Shown here piece after piece: positions 1 to 10,661 of a stretch of DNA of 64,000 nt. The notes beneath the pieces are model-generated. The model was not told where the DNA came from. It worked only from the letters and a program-made list of their open reading frames with translations, and searched no databases. Position 1 is the first letter of the stretch, and every line of letters starts with the position of its first letter. The DNA lies in assembly GCA_036346395.1 (NCBI GenBank), contig CM070611.1:19850473-19914472 (forward strand), given 5' to 3'. This DNA is from Hsuehochloa calcarea. Taxonomy: Eukaryota; Streptophyta; Magnoliopsida; Poales; Poaceae. A program made the translations under genes and the position numbers.

Positions 1-434
1 GTGACATGTTTCTACTTGCTAGTTTTTAGAGGGCATGGCTAGCAATTCCTGAGGCTAGTGAAAATACGAAAAATTTAATTAGGTTAAAGGACTTATCACG
101 AGCGGTTCTAACAACGAACCGCTCGATGATATATAACCACGAGCGGTTTGTAGTTGAAACTGCTCGTGATATCTCTTATCACAGACGGTTCCGATACCAC
201 GAACCGCTCAGTGATACTAAGAATCACGAGGCGGTTCGTGGTCGAACCGCTCGTGATTTCAGAGTATCACGAGCGGTTCGTGGTTGGAACCGTCTGTGAT
301 AAGAGTTATCACAGACGGTTTTTTAACCGTCTGTGATAACCGCCTGTTATCTTAGACATAACATTTCAGACGGTTCACAAACCGTCTGTGATGACTGTTA
401 CGAACCGTCTGTGATGACCTTTTCTGTAGTAGTG
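1..434 (+). mobile_element. CACTA-0: 3' terminal fragment of a CACTA (En/Spm) transposon
   Basis: The segment ends at 434 in ...TCTGTAGTAGTG, the inverse of CACTACTACAGA, which is the expected CACTA terminus. It is filled with short direct and inverted copies of ATCACGAGCGGTTC and ATCACAGACGGTTC, the subterminal repeats of this family. Positions 22-85 match, inverted, the sequence just inside the left end of CACTA-1 (about 28990-29075), including the shared GGCATGGCTAGCAATTCC, so this is the same family in plus orientation. The left part lies outside the window. The flank ATAGTCCTAAC right after 434 is found uninterrupted as CCATAGTCCTAAC at about 4070, which suggests an ATA target-site duplication. 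Confidence 0.88.
96..415. repeat. CACTA-0 subterminal repeat array
   Basis: Roughly a dozen 12-18 bp motifs, in both orientations, of the types TATCACGAGCGGTTC / GAACCGCTCGTGATA and ATCACAGACGGTT / AACCGTCTGTGAT. In En/Spm such subterminal repeats are the binding sites of the TNPA protein (established for the family). Here the binding role is inferred. Confidence 0.85.
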
Positions 435-1050
435 ATAGTCCTAACAATTATAGCATCTCACCTTTGTCTTGTTGAACTTTCTATTGTGTCCGCCGGCCTT
501 TGCCTCCTTGGTCTTCTACTCGGCACGGGTTAATAGCACATGCTCCCCCCTAGTGTCGCCATAGCTCGCGAGACGATCCTCGTGTACCTTGAGCCTTCCG
601 GTCAACTCCTCCACGACCATGGTTTTAATATCAGCAAATTGCTCAATGATAGATTCGATTGGAAGGAATTTAGCAGGGACAACACAGAGGAATTTCTTAA
701 TGATGTACGCCTTCTTCATCTTCTCACCAAGCACGCGGATCTTGTTGACCACTGTTATCAACCACACAGCGAAGTTGTCGACTAACTCCGCTTCCTTCAT
801 TCGTAGCCCCTCAAACTCAGTCTTGAGGGTATGAATTCATGATTCCAGAATATGCTCCGCGCCCATGCGCATAGTCTTGAACATATCCCAAGCCTACTTC
901 ATTGCCTCTTTCTCGGCAAGGAAAAAGAGGGTGCCCGATGCCCTGATAGATTGCCGCTAGCGCCATTTGATCCCTACGCATTTTGATCGCATCCCACACC
1001 CCCTACGCCTTCAAATAGACATCATATTCACAGCCTATACCACATAATTT
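435..1050 (-). pseudogene. copia gag relic, copy 1 (gag-polypeptide/UBN2 domain)
   Basis: Read on the minus strand from about 1050 down to 435, this is a decayed Ty1/copia gag. An N-terminal piece (DVYLKA, a GVWDAIK-like motif, ALAAIYQGI) is followed, after frame breaks, by an uninterrupted stretch at 516-800. That stretch has the family hallmarks AELVDNFAVWL, VNKIRVLGE, YIIKKFL and VEELTGRLKVHE. Below 516 the start of a zinc knuckle (RCYNC) is visible just before CACTA-0 interrupts it. Several indels rule out a functional protein. It is a different copia lineage from the Sireviruses further right. Copy 2 at 3800-4690 is nearly identical and extends further into pol. Confidence 0.82.
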
Positions 1051-2282
1051 GATGCAGCGCACAACAAGGCAATGCAAGCTGCAGTGCGTATGCACGCGCA
1101 TGTGCACCTGAGCCAGGAAAAGCTAGGAAATTAGCTGGACTTTGGTTGGTTTGGATTGCATGCAAGCTGCAGTCATGCGCAGTTGGATTTGACATTGTTA
1201 GCACTAATGATGTCGTCGGGAGGATCTACCCCTGTAATCGTGCGTATGTGTGAGTTCTCGAGAGTTTCTCATCTAGAATATCTCATATTGCTACTCAGGT
1301 CTAATATCATTGATTGAATTGGAATGCTGATCTTGTTTGATCTCTTTTCTTGTTCATGTACAGTGGTGTGCATGAGTGTGAGAGTTTTTATTTATCCAAG
1401 TGTGAGTTGTATCCTGTAATTCGTACTCCATATATCTGATTATGAATTACCACATCAAAAGTAGCTAACAAGCATAACCAAAATAAAATGAGAAAAGAAA
1501 TGGCAACAATTTATTCATGGATACCATTTATTTTGCTCGTAGGTTAATTTTTGTACGTACTTGACAGATAGGTATTGAATGCTTACATATCTTTATTTAT
1601 CAAAAAGATAATAGATGTGCCTTGTAGCTAAGATTTTCTTGATTGACTGCATATCTGTAAAATCCAAATGATACAGTACAGATGGGAAAATTATTGGCTA
1701 CATACTCACATCGTGATTTCGTCTTCATGTTTGAGCAAGTGGGAAAAAGAGTTCGGTTTGAAATTTTTTAGAAAAGGTTGAGAGTTTTCTGGATTTTTAA
1801 ACATATAAAATGGGCTCCAAAAATTATAAAAATATTTGCAAAGGCTCCTGACATAGTGTAGTTTATTGTGTAATTTTTCTATAATTTTATTGTTTCTGCA
1901 TTTTTCTCGAAATTCTTTCAAGTTGTTGTTTCTATGCAAATACAATAATTGATTTATGAATTTTTTTTAAAAAAACAAGCAAAAAATTGCTTCCTCATTT
2001 TATTAACAGTACACATATACCACGTTTGGATTTTTTGGATGTTACGATCTTAACTGTAGGATCTTGGTAGTTGTAGTCGAATTCAACTTTTATTTCATAG
2101 TTGCATCTATCGCCAAGTTTAAACCGAGTTAATCTAATCATTGGTATCTTTTCCCAGTACTCAAGGGATTCTTTCTCGACCGAAATGACTTGCTGAATCG
2201 GCTATTGTTCATCGCATCATCTAGTTATCGCCTCTAAGCCAGCGTTACGTTGACGAGGAGCAAAGGAAACTCTTGGGTCAGC
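435..2282. repeat. Duplicated segment, copy 1
   Basis: About 1.85 kb that recurs in direct orientation at 4069-5937 with only scattered substitutions and small indels. Examples are an 18-bp deletion near 985 and a missing short block near 1468 relative to copy 2. It includes the gag relic (435-1050) and about 1.2 kb of AT-rich DNA (1050-2282) in which I see no gene. Homology ends at GGGTCAGCGA (2277-2286 here, about 5929-5938 in copy 2). Confidence 0.9.
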
Positions 2283-2661
2283 GAATTCGATTTTTTTTAA
2301 TAATTTTATCAAAACCGATTTTTTGCAACCGGTTTTAATTTCTACCGGCTACCGCTGGTAACACCGGTTACTGGCGGTAACCGGCGAAATTTCTCCGAGA
2401 ATGTTTTCACTGGTTTGAATGTGCCTCAATATTCATTGAATAAATATCTGACTAGCGGAAAAAATTGAAAGATATACTTATGTGACTAACAATAACCAGA
2501 ATCGAATGAAAATTTTCTTATTTTAGTAGTAAATCATAGCCAAAATCTAATGGATAGAGCTTGGAGAGGAACAACGAAATTGTAGATATTAACGTGATCA
2601 GGTGTCCATGTTCATTGTGCCAATATGACGTACTTCCGATTTTTGTCTTTCTCAAAAAGTC
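2283..2661. other. Unique intergenic DNA upstream of the defensin-like gene
   Basis: No coding potential recognised. Positions 2300-2400 hold imperfect palindromes built on ACCGGTT / GGTAACCGG. The remainder is AT-rich and probably forms the upstream promoter region of the gene that follows. Confidence 0.5.
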
Positions 2662-2671
2662 TATATATATA
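2662..2671 (+). promoter_or_regulatory. TATA box of the defensin-like gene
   Basis: TATATATATA, 118 bp upstream of the ATG at 2789. A start site near 2695, in the pyrimidine-rich ATCCTCTCTGAC, would give a leader of about 95 bases, ordinary for a small plant peptide gene. Confidence 0.6.
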
Positions 2672-2788
2672 GGTATAGTAATCTATCATCATATATATCC
2701 TCTCTGACATAATATTTTGCCCATAGCATAGACAAAGTCACAAAGTAGAGAAAGCAAAGGGCTATCCTTGAAGTTTTGGCTCACAACA

Positions 2789-2891
2789 ATGGATTGCAGA
2801 AATGCTACTCTTTGCTTTCTCCTAGTACTTGTGTTACTTGGGAATCCTACTTTTGCCGGTTCGTGCTCCTCAGCAGAAATGCTACTCTTTG

Positions 2892-2922
<31 letters not shown>

Positions 2923-3224
2923 TTTGCAGAAACTGAAAGTAATCTAAATATTATAGCAGTTTCAAGGATGTTTACAATATAATCTGTTTCATGTGATTAA
3001 TATTAGGTGAGATTATAAGTTACTTATGGCTGGATATATATGTGTGTTAATTTCTGGCAGAAAACTGCTGGGGATCTTCTACCGGGATTCCAATCTGTGT
3101 AAGTTTTCTGTGCAAGGCGACGTGCTGGATATTCGCGAAAGCCACGCACGGCAATGTCGAGGAAGCCACGTGCAGGGGATCAGCCCTGAGGAGCGAGTGT
3201 TTCTGTTATATTTGCGACGACTAA
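2789..3224 (+). CDS. Defensin-like (DEFL) secreted cysteine-rich peptide gene, split by intron(s)
   Basis: Exon 1 starts at ATG 2789 and encodes a typical signal peptide (MDCRNAT, then the hydrophobic core CFLLVLVLLG, ending near FA). The last exon (3061-3224, stop TAA 3222-3224) follows the acceptor TTTCTGGCAG and encodes a mature domain with eight cysteines spaced C-x9-C-x4-C-x3-C-x15-C-x8-C-x1-C-x2-C. The C-x3-C and C-x-C pairs are the cysteine-stabilised alpha/beta signature of plant defensins. Families of this type are secreted and act in antimicrobial defence or in pollen-pistil and seed signalling; which applies here is unknown. The middle is uncertain. An in-frame model uses a donor at 2859 (weak, GTTCGT), an acceptor after the CT tract at 2929, a 9-base exon 2930-2938, a donor GTAATC at 2939 and the acceptor at 3060. 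A single 2859-3060 intron also keeps frame. It lies between two copies of a duplicated segment and is the only host gene I recognise. Confidence 0.72.
2892..2917 (+). repeat. (CT)13 microsatellite inside the defensin-like gene
   Basis: Thirteen CT units followed by TGTTCTTTGCAG. The tract lies within a 53-bp insertion bounded by two copies of GCAGAAA (2873-2879 and 2926-2932). Part of that insertion (about 2874-2893) repeats the start of exon 1 (GCAGAAATGCTACTCTTTGC). Confidence 0.85.
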
Positions 3225-3799
3225 TACTGAAGATGTAGCCTCATATTTACAGAGAGTGATAAAGCCCATAATCGAAGGGAAATCAATAATACATGGCGTC
3301 TTTTGTTGATCTCATCAAACGGGAATGTCATCAAACGGGAATGAATAATTAAGCTAATTGTCTTTGTTGTTAGCTTTCAACAGCATTAGCATACACATAC
3401 AACTACAAAAATCAAGTACGAGAACTGACGAACAGAAGAAACCATGCAAGACCTTTTTTGGTCGTGATCCTGGTCACCACTGTAGGTGTTGCTTTTTCCT
3501 TTTGTTTTCCCTTTCTCATACATATTAGAGTACAAATCTCTTACTTATATAGTGCTGGAACTTAACCACAAATGAAATAAACTAAGATTCGACAAGCCTA
3601 CTAGAACTCGGAAACGGCAAAGAAAGAAAAAGAAACCGAAAGATTAAACTTCTATCATTCACTCCCTTAATATTCTTGTTTCTCTTTTTTTTTTCCGCGT
3701 AATCCAAATTTTTGTCACATCTCTAGAACACACAGACACGTACCAGGACTGGGAACTTAGCTACCAATTAGACTCGACTTCAACTTAGCTCATGCACAC
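3225..3799. other. 3' region of the defensin-like gene; no further gene
   Basis: Contains candidate plant polyadenylation signals (AATCAATAATAC near 3280, GAATGAATAATTAA near 3340). The rest is AT-rich with no coding signal that I can support. Confidence 0.5.
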
Positions 3800-4690
3800 T
3801 TATAAGCCGAAGACAGTGGCACAACTAGAACACGTCTTGAGCCCTTATTCATTGAGGAAATCGGTCTCAACTACGGTTTACCCAACTCGTACTCGACTTA
3901 GGATGACGAACACGTCTCTTCAACGTCCCAGAATCATCTCTAACTCGACACGAGATTACAACTCACAGACTTCAGTCATGAATAGCACTGGCTCGTCATC
4001 TTCTAACTTCTCTGCGATATAAGCCTTCTCTTCTTTCTTCTTGGAATGATACTCTTAGACAAAGTATCCATAGTCCTAACAATTATAGCATCTCACCTTT
4101 GTCTTGTTGAACTTTCTATTGTGTCCGTCGGCCTTTGCCTCCTTGGTCTTCTACTCGGCACGGGTTAATAGCACGTGCTCCCCCCTAGTGTCGCCATAGC
4201 TCGCGAGACGATCCTCGTGTACCTTGAGCCTTCCGGTCAACTCCTCCACGACCATGGTTTTAATATCAGCAAATTGCTCAATGATAGACTCGATCGGAAG
4301 GAATTTAGCAGGGACAACACATAGGAATTTCTTAATGATGTACGCCTTCTTCATCTTCTCACCAAGCACGCGGATCTTGTTGACCACTGTTATCAACCAC
4401 ACAGCGAAGTTGTCGACTAACTCCGCTTCCTTCATTCGTAGCCCCTCAAACTCAGTCTTGAGGGTATGAATTCATGATTCCAGAATATGCTCCGCGCCCA
4501 TGTGCATAGTCTTGAACATATCCCAAGCCTACTTCATTGCCTCTTTCTCGGCAAGGAAAAAGAGGGTGCCCGATGCCCTGATAGATTGCCGCTAGCGCCA
4601 TTTGATCCCTACGCATTTTGATCGCCGTCTTCGATTTGATCGCATCCCACACCCCCTACGCCTTCAAATAGACATCATATTCATAGCCTA
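3800..4690 (-). pseudogene. copia gag-pol relic, copy 2
   Basis: Minus-strand Ty1/copia relic, nearly identical to the 435-1050 copy over gag (4151-4435 uninterrupted, 4452-4652 N-terminal piece). Unlike copy 1 it is not cut by CACTA-0. Going down from 4150 it therefore continues through the zinc-knuckle region (about 4070-4110), the linker after it, and an FMTEVCEL-like motif near 3960-3985 of the kind that follows the knuckle in copia Gag. After that it decays towards the protease region. It has frame breaks throughout and is an ancient dead copy. Confidence 0.75.
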
Positions 4691-5937
4691 TACCACATAA
4701 TTTGATGCAGCGCACAACAAGGCAATGCAAGCTGCAGTGCGTATGCACGCGCATGTGCACCTGAGCCAGGAAAAGCTAGGAATTTAGCTGGACTTTGGTT
4801 GGTTTGGATTGCATGCAAGCTGCAGTCATGCGCAGTTGGATTTGACATTGTTAGCACTAATGATGTCGTCGGGAGGATCTACCCCTGTAATCGTGCGTAT
4901 GTGTGAGTTCTTGAGAGTTTCTCATCTAGAATTTCTTAGATTGCTACTCAGGTCTAATATCATTGATTGAATTGGAATGCTGATCTTGTTTGATCTCTTT
5001 TTTTGTTCATGTACAGTGGTGTGCGTGAGTGTGAGAATTTTTATTTATCCAAGTGTGAGTTGTATCATGTAATTCGTACTCCATATATCTGTTTATGAAT
5101 TACCACATCAAAAGTAGCTAAGGTTCGGTGAAGTTAACAAGCATAACCAAAATAAAATGAGAAAAGAAATGGCAACAATTTATTCATGGATACCATTTAT
5201 TTTGCTCGTAGGTTAATTTTTGTACGTACTTGACAGATAGGTATTGAATGCTTACATATCTTTATTTATCAAAAAGATAATAGATGTGCCTTGTAGCTAA
5301 GATTTTCTTGATTGACTGCATATCTGTAAAATCCAAATGATACAGTACAGATGGGAAAATTATTGGCTACATACTCACATCGTGATTTCGTCTTCATGTT
5401 TGAGCAAGTGGGAAAAAGAGTTCGGTTTGAAAATTTTTAGAAAAGGTTGAGAGTTTTCTGGATTTTTAAACATATAAAATGGGCTCCAAAAATTATGAAA
5501 ATATTTGTAAAGGCTCCTGACATAGTGTAGTTTATTGCGTAATTTTTCCATAATTTTATTGGTTCTGCATTTTTCTCAAAATTCTTTCGAGTTGTTGTTT
5601 CTATGCAAATTCAATAATTGATTTATGAAAATTTTTAAAAAAGAAGCAAAAAAATGTTTCCTCATTTTATTTACAGTACACATATACCACGTTTTGATTT
5701 TTTGGATGTTACGATCTTAACTGTAGGATCTTGGTAGTTGTAGTCGAATTCAACTTTTATTTCATAGTTGCATCTAAACCGAGTTAATCTAATCATTGGT
5801 ATCTTTTCCCAGTACTCAAGGGATTCTTTCTCGACCGAAATGACTTGCTGAATCGGCTATTGTTCGTCGCATCATCTAGTTATCGCTCTAAGCCAGCGTT
5901 ACGTTGACGAGGAGCAAAGGAAGCTCTTGGGTCAGCG
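4069..5937. repeat. Duplicated segment, copy 2
   Basis: Direct repeat of 435-2282. The left limit at about 4069 coincides with the CACTA-0 insertion point in copy 1, so the true duplication may extend further left outside the window. The 4690-5937 part is AT-rich and without a recognisable gene. Confidence 0.9.
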
Positions 5938-7216
5938 ACGTACTTTGTGCAGGAGATGTTCTCCGGGCTAAAAGAGAGGTGCACTGGACTCAGTGAGTTC
6001 AGGGGATGCTAACAGGCTAGGCGCAAAGACCTAAGGTCATCGGAGGTGAGCCAACGGCATGCAACCACAGCGGCGCCATGGGTGGCTACGAGGAATACAG
6101 TGTAAACTACTCACCCTCTACAAATTGAAGCATGCATAAGGTTCAGAGGATCACCACGACCACGAGAGTGTAGAAGATGAGGTCGGGGAGGCTCTAGATC
6201 GGTTGATCAATGACGAGCAGTGGCGGCGCAGAGAATGCCCATGACAGCAGCTGACCACAGCAATAGAGGTGCTATTAGAAACGTCGCGTTAGGTTAGTGG
6301 GGTGCTAAGGATGGTGTAGACACAAGAAATTAGACTGGGGCTCATCGATAAATTCTATTATATATATGTCAATCATTCAGAAAATTTTAGGGTATATATG
6401 GTACCTTTTAGAGAGAATAAAATCAATCTTTTGCTCACCGATTCGATCAATTCGATCATATTATTTTCTTCAGGCAAGGGTTTATATTTCTATCGAGCGT
6501 GGGCACATGATTTCTCATTGAACACACTCGTGTGTACTCCGATTAAATAAGACACACTGTATCTATCTTCATTTAAGCCTGTATAAATCAAAATGATATT
6601 GTACTGGATGTAGATCATGTTATTCCTGCATTGTTTCAATTTTTTTCAGTTGCTCACTGTTAAAACCAAATATACTAATTTTAGGCAGATCAAACTGAAT
6701 TTAGGAATATAATTAGAATATGCCATATAGCTTTTGCTAGGACCCGAGATCTAAAATCAAAGCAATTAATGGTCAGTTGGTTGCAAAAGATTGATTTTAT
6801 TTTCTCTGAAATGTACCATATATAGATAGTGTAATTCGTAACACCCTAACATTGTTTATTTCACCGCTTTGCATCGTTTCAAACAACACGCACCACTGCT
6901 TTCTAGAACACGATCTGATGGATAGGAGATTAATAATATTGTTTGAATCAGCCCGATTTGTAAAAAATAATAATGCTTTCAAGAGTCACGGGTCTCAAGC
7001 CTCATCAGTACTACTATCCTGGAATGCTTAATTCAATTATTAGTGACAACAAAAGCAAAAGATATGCTCAATTCAGACTGCCCCAAATGTGGAGCAACGG
7101 ACCACAAACAAAAAAAAAATATATGAAGGATTAGGCGTATTCGTATGTTGAACTCATCGTGATTAGGCGTATTCGTATGTTGAACTCATCGTGCCTTCGA
7201 TGTGCAGCTATGAAAT
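5938..7216. other. Intergenic DNA between duplication copy 2 and element G
   Basis: 5938-6300 is moderately GC-rich, without a sustained open frame. 6300-7120 is AT-rich. I recognise no gene or known element here, apart from the tandem 32-bp repeat listed separately. Confidence 0.5.
7129..7192. repeat. Perfect 32-bp tandem duplication
   Basis: The unit beginning GATTAGGCGTATTCG and ending CTCATCGT occurs at 7129-7160 and again, identical, at 7161-7192, 24 bp before the start of the G LTR. Confidence 0.95.
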
Positions 7217-9100
7217 TGTAGGACTGGAAAGGCGACTAAAGAGGGTGAATATACGTTTTCTTGATTTTCACTTTAATTAAATTCAACATGAACTTTTCTT
7301 CAATAGCTATGAAATCTAAGAAGATCAGTAAATGCACAGAGAAAGCCTTGTGCTGAATCCGATTAATCTCTTAAGCAAAAAACTCAAAATATGGTGATTA
7401 AACTCACTAGGGCGGTCGACCGTGGCCAATCAAGGATCGATCGCATGGCGGTCTCGACCGCCATTGTGAAATCGGTCCGACCGCCCCGACTGAAAAGCAG
7501 GCACGCATACCAAATCAAAACGAAAATCGGTCTAACTTTTGATCTACTGCATGAAACTTGGCCAAATTTAGAACACACCTTCCTAAGGATATCTGGAACC
7601 TATTCCAAGCAACGATCGTCCAGATCTACGTCAAAGTTTTGACCTTTTTCTGTTTTACCGAAGGAGGGTTCAAAACCGAGCAAAACGAAAAACTTGATCC
7701 ATAACTTGCTCGTGGGAGATTGATTATCTATATGATCCTAGAAGTGTTCCCACACGTCATTGCAAGGTAAATGAGGTCAAGAGACCAACAAAAAACAACC
7801 GGATCAAGTAAGCACCAAAAACCATCAAAAGAGAAAGAAAAACACAAGGAGACTCATCTTTGAACAATCATCCATAGATTGATTCGTTGTGTTTGCTGAT
7901 TACAGCCACTCCCTCAAGGAGGACAAGAACTCGATCCATGAGCACACACCCCACAAATCTCTCTAGAGCCTAAGCCTCAACTCTCCTCTCTAAACCCTAA
8001 AACCAACTAGGGTTTTGCCTAATGAAGTGCTTCGGGGGCTGTTTACAGCAGCCCCTCATATATATAGTGAGGCCTAGCCTTCTAGAAGAAATCACTTAAT
8101 GGGCTCCCATTAAGGTCCAAAACAAACGGGACACACACGCACGCAATCTGAAGCGCCGTCTTCATCTTCGATTGGCCTAAACCGCTTCTTCAAGCGCCGC
8201 GATTTAGTCAAGAGTCACAAAGGCGGTATTTGGTGAAATTACCAAAATACCCCTTCTCGATCCTTCTCCATGGACCGAGTCCAATCCAGTCGAAGCAATC
8301 GCCTACTTCTCCACGTATAGGTTGATCCACGGCTCTCATCATGTCAGCAAGTCTCTCCCATCCGAATCCCATCGGAACCTCCAAGGTACTTGCACCGACC
8401 CCCGCGTCGCTTGATCCAACCAGCTGCAACAAACTGCTCATTCGATCCATCTTGTCCATTCTGTGCCACACTTGAGTCACACAACCTCACCCGGCATCCA
8501 TGATCGTTCTGGACCTCAGCTCTCCAAGCTTAGTCCCGATCCTCCTCGCCGTTGACCGTCGTTGACCTACAAGCCACCTGCACAGCAATAGACCAAGAAA
8601 TCGTCTCCGGGAACAAGTTCTTCACAACTTGACTCACATTAGCTCAAAACATGCAATATGCAACAGTAAAGCATTGAATCTTATGAACTTAACTTAACCA
8701 ATACACAACGCCGCCAAGATGGCCGACATATAAGTGGGAACCGGTCTGACTGCCATATATGGCCGGTCTGACCGATCCCAAACCGGTCGGACTGATTTGT
8801 CTAAGCCGTTCAGACCGCCCGAAAAGACTTAGCCAAAATTTCATACTGGAAATCCGAGAACTCTCTGGAATTTTCAACCGAATATATCTTTTGACTGGAA
8901 GCTCCAAAAATTATAAGACCAAGTGTAGAAAACTCCCCTCTCTTGCCTACACCCTCTATTTTTGGCCTAGCTCTAAACTCATCAAAAAGTTCTGGCCGGT
9001 CAAACCACCGCACAGAGACGTTCTGACCGCCGGCCTCTTCGGCCTGACCAGTCGGACCGCCAGAGTGGCCGGTCGGACCGCCACACAGTCGTTCTGACTG
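7217..9100 (-). mobile_element. Element G: truncated LTR of Sirevirus family 1, host site of element C
   Basis: Starts TGTAGGACTGGAAAGGCGACTA and follows the family 1 LTR of elements A and B throughout. It has the CGGTCGGACCG repeats at 7408-7490 and 8735-9090, the AT-rich TATA region on the minus strand (8058-8066), and the GACCGTCGTTGACC block near 8560. It stops abruptly at 9100, where element C begins, about 110 bp before the expected LTR end. No PBS or gag lies on its left, so it is either the 3' LTR of a minus-strand element or a solo LTR. The five bases before it are GAAAT. Confidence 0.8.
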
Positions 9101-10646
9101 TGAAGGACCGAAATGGCAACAGGGGGGGGTGAATGGTGCCTTAAAAATTAAGATCATCCCCTCTCAAGTGTCCACACAGCAATCCAAAACCCTCTTATAA
9201 ACAAAAGACGTGAAGAGAATCAAATCCAAAGAGTTAAACAAAAATAGGGCGGTTCTGTCGATATCGGAAGTTTTGATTATACCTAGCGGTAGTTCCGCAC
9301 TGCGGTAGTTCCGGTCTTCCAGTGCGGAAGTTCCGCGAGCGGTAGTTCCGCCTTGTAAATAGAGGAAGTTCCGATTGTCCCAGACAGAGGAACAGAACGA
9401 ACTGAAATTTTCCAAAAATCCGAAGTACTCACAAATTGCTACTCTTCTCGGGTCAAGTTTCACAGGACATCATCCTAAACAACACCTTGACCTCATTCAG
9501 AAGAAATCGCAGACAAAGATCCATTAATCAAAGCAAAATCGGATTTCTTAAATATTTGGCAAGAGAGACCAAAAACCAAAATTCGCAAGATTCTTAGATT
9601 CTTGGCTTATGAAACTTTGAAGATATGTTAGCAATATCCATAAGATTCTAGATATCAAGTTTCAAGCCATCTCACAAGAGAAATCAAAAGTTTTACCAAA
9701 ACCCTAGATATTCAACACAAGAACAGAGAGAAGAAAAGAGGCATACTCAAAGAAACAAACATCAGAGATTTCATTTCTCGGAATCAAAGATTACAGAGGC
9801 AAACATAGAGGAATGATTACAAGAAATTCAGTTCATCCTCTCCATCTCAACAACTAAAGCCACAAAGCAAAACAACCTCTCCAAAGGCTCTTTAGAAAAA
9901 GCTAACCCTAATGCTCTCTCCAAAAGTCACCAAAACAACCAGGGGTTCACCTCTATTTATAGCCCTTGGCTAACGGGTCTCCAACCCGTTACGCCGGCTA
10001 AACCCTAACGGATCCCGCTTCCACTTGTGCCGCCTTGCGAAATTACCCTTTCCCCTCGTGCACCTTTCTCGGAAGGTCCCGCATTCCTTGTTGTCCACGA
10101 CTCGCAACCGCCTCGAGTACACGCCGTCTTCGACACACCTTGACTGTTCTGACCTCAACGCCGCCTGCGTCTAGTCCGGTCTCCACGTGTCTCGCCACGA
10201 CTCCGCCTCGATGCCCTGCAACCAGCACAGACAAGAAACACATCACATAGCCTTGCTCGATATAATAGAATCATCATTTGCATTTAACTCAAACTCATAC
10301 ATAACTCAAAATCAAAACAATGCACTCACTGCTCAGTTCTGCGTACAAACGGAAGTTCCGATTTCACCAAGGTGGAAGTTCCGATGATCGAAACTTCCGC
10401 ACTCCCAGGCCGGAAGCTCCGCACCAAACCAAAACAGAACACAATGCTCAGGATAATCGGAAGTTCTGCTTTCCCAGGGCGGAAGTTCCGATGATCGGTA
10501 CTTCCGCATTCCCAAGGCGGAAGTTCCGCACAGTACAGAACCACAATCGGCAGCAGCGCAACGGCAGTGAATCAAATCACAAACTTTTCAACAACAGCGT
10601 CAAATACTCATCACTCGCATGGGGACACTTCTCACATGGTCTCTCA
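9101..10646 (-). repeat. Element C 3' LTR (1546 bp)
   Basis: On the plus strand it runs TGAAGGACCGAAATGGC ... GGTCTCTCA. On the coding strand it therefore begins TGAGAGACC and ends in CA. It holds two clusters of CGGAAGTTCCG-type repeats (about 9255-9395 and 10340-10530) and a minus-strand TATA box at 9954-9961. Confidence 0.9.
9954..9961 (-). promoter_or_regulatory. LTR TATA box (element C 3' LTR)
   Basis: TATTTATA on the plus strand, so TATAAATA on the coding strand, in the conserved context GGCTATAAATAGAGG shared by all family 2 LTRs in the window. Confidence 0.7.
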
Positions 10647-10661
10647 ATCTCCCCCTTGATG
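10647..10661 (-). promoter_or_regulatory. Polypurine tract of element C
   Basis: ATCTCCCCCTTGATG on the plus strand gives CATCAAGGGGGAGAT on the coding strand, directly next to the LTR. This is the expected priming site for plus-strand DNA synthesis. Confidence 0.85.

Noticed and set aside
1..434. Inverted-repeat cluster read as a CRISPR-like array or a MITE
   Set aside because: Repeats are in both orientations with irregular spacing and no unique spacers, and the block ends in a CACTA terminus shared with CACTA-1.
435..1050. Gag relic as a domesticated capsid gene
   Set aside because: Multiple frame breaks in both copies, an interrupting CACTA element in one, and no promoter or intact start.
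2776..2982. 68-codon open frame starting at 2776
   Set aside because: Wrong frame across the defensin-like exon 1 and the CT tract. The signal peptide reads from 2789.
3026..3238. 70-codon open frame starting at 3026
   Set aside because: Out of frame with the cysteine-rich exon (3061-3224) and includes intron sequence.
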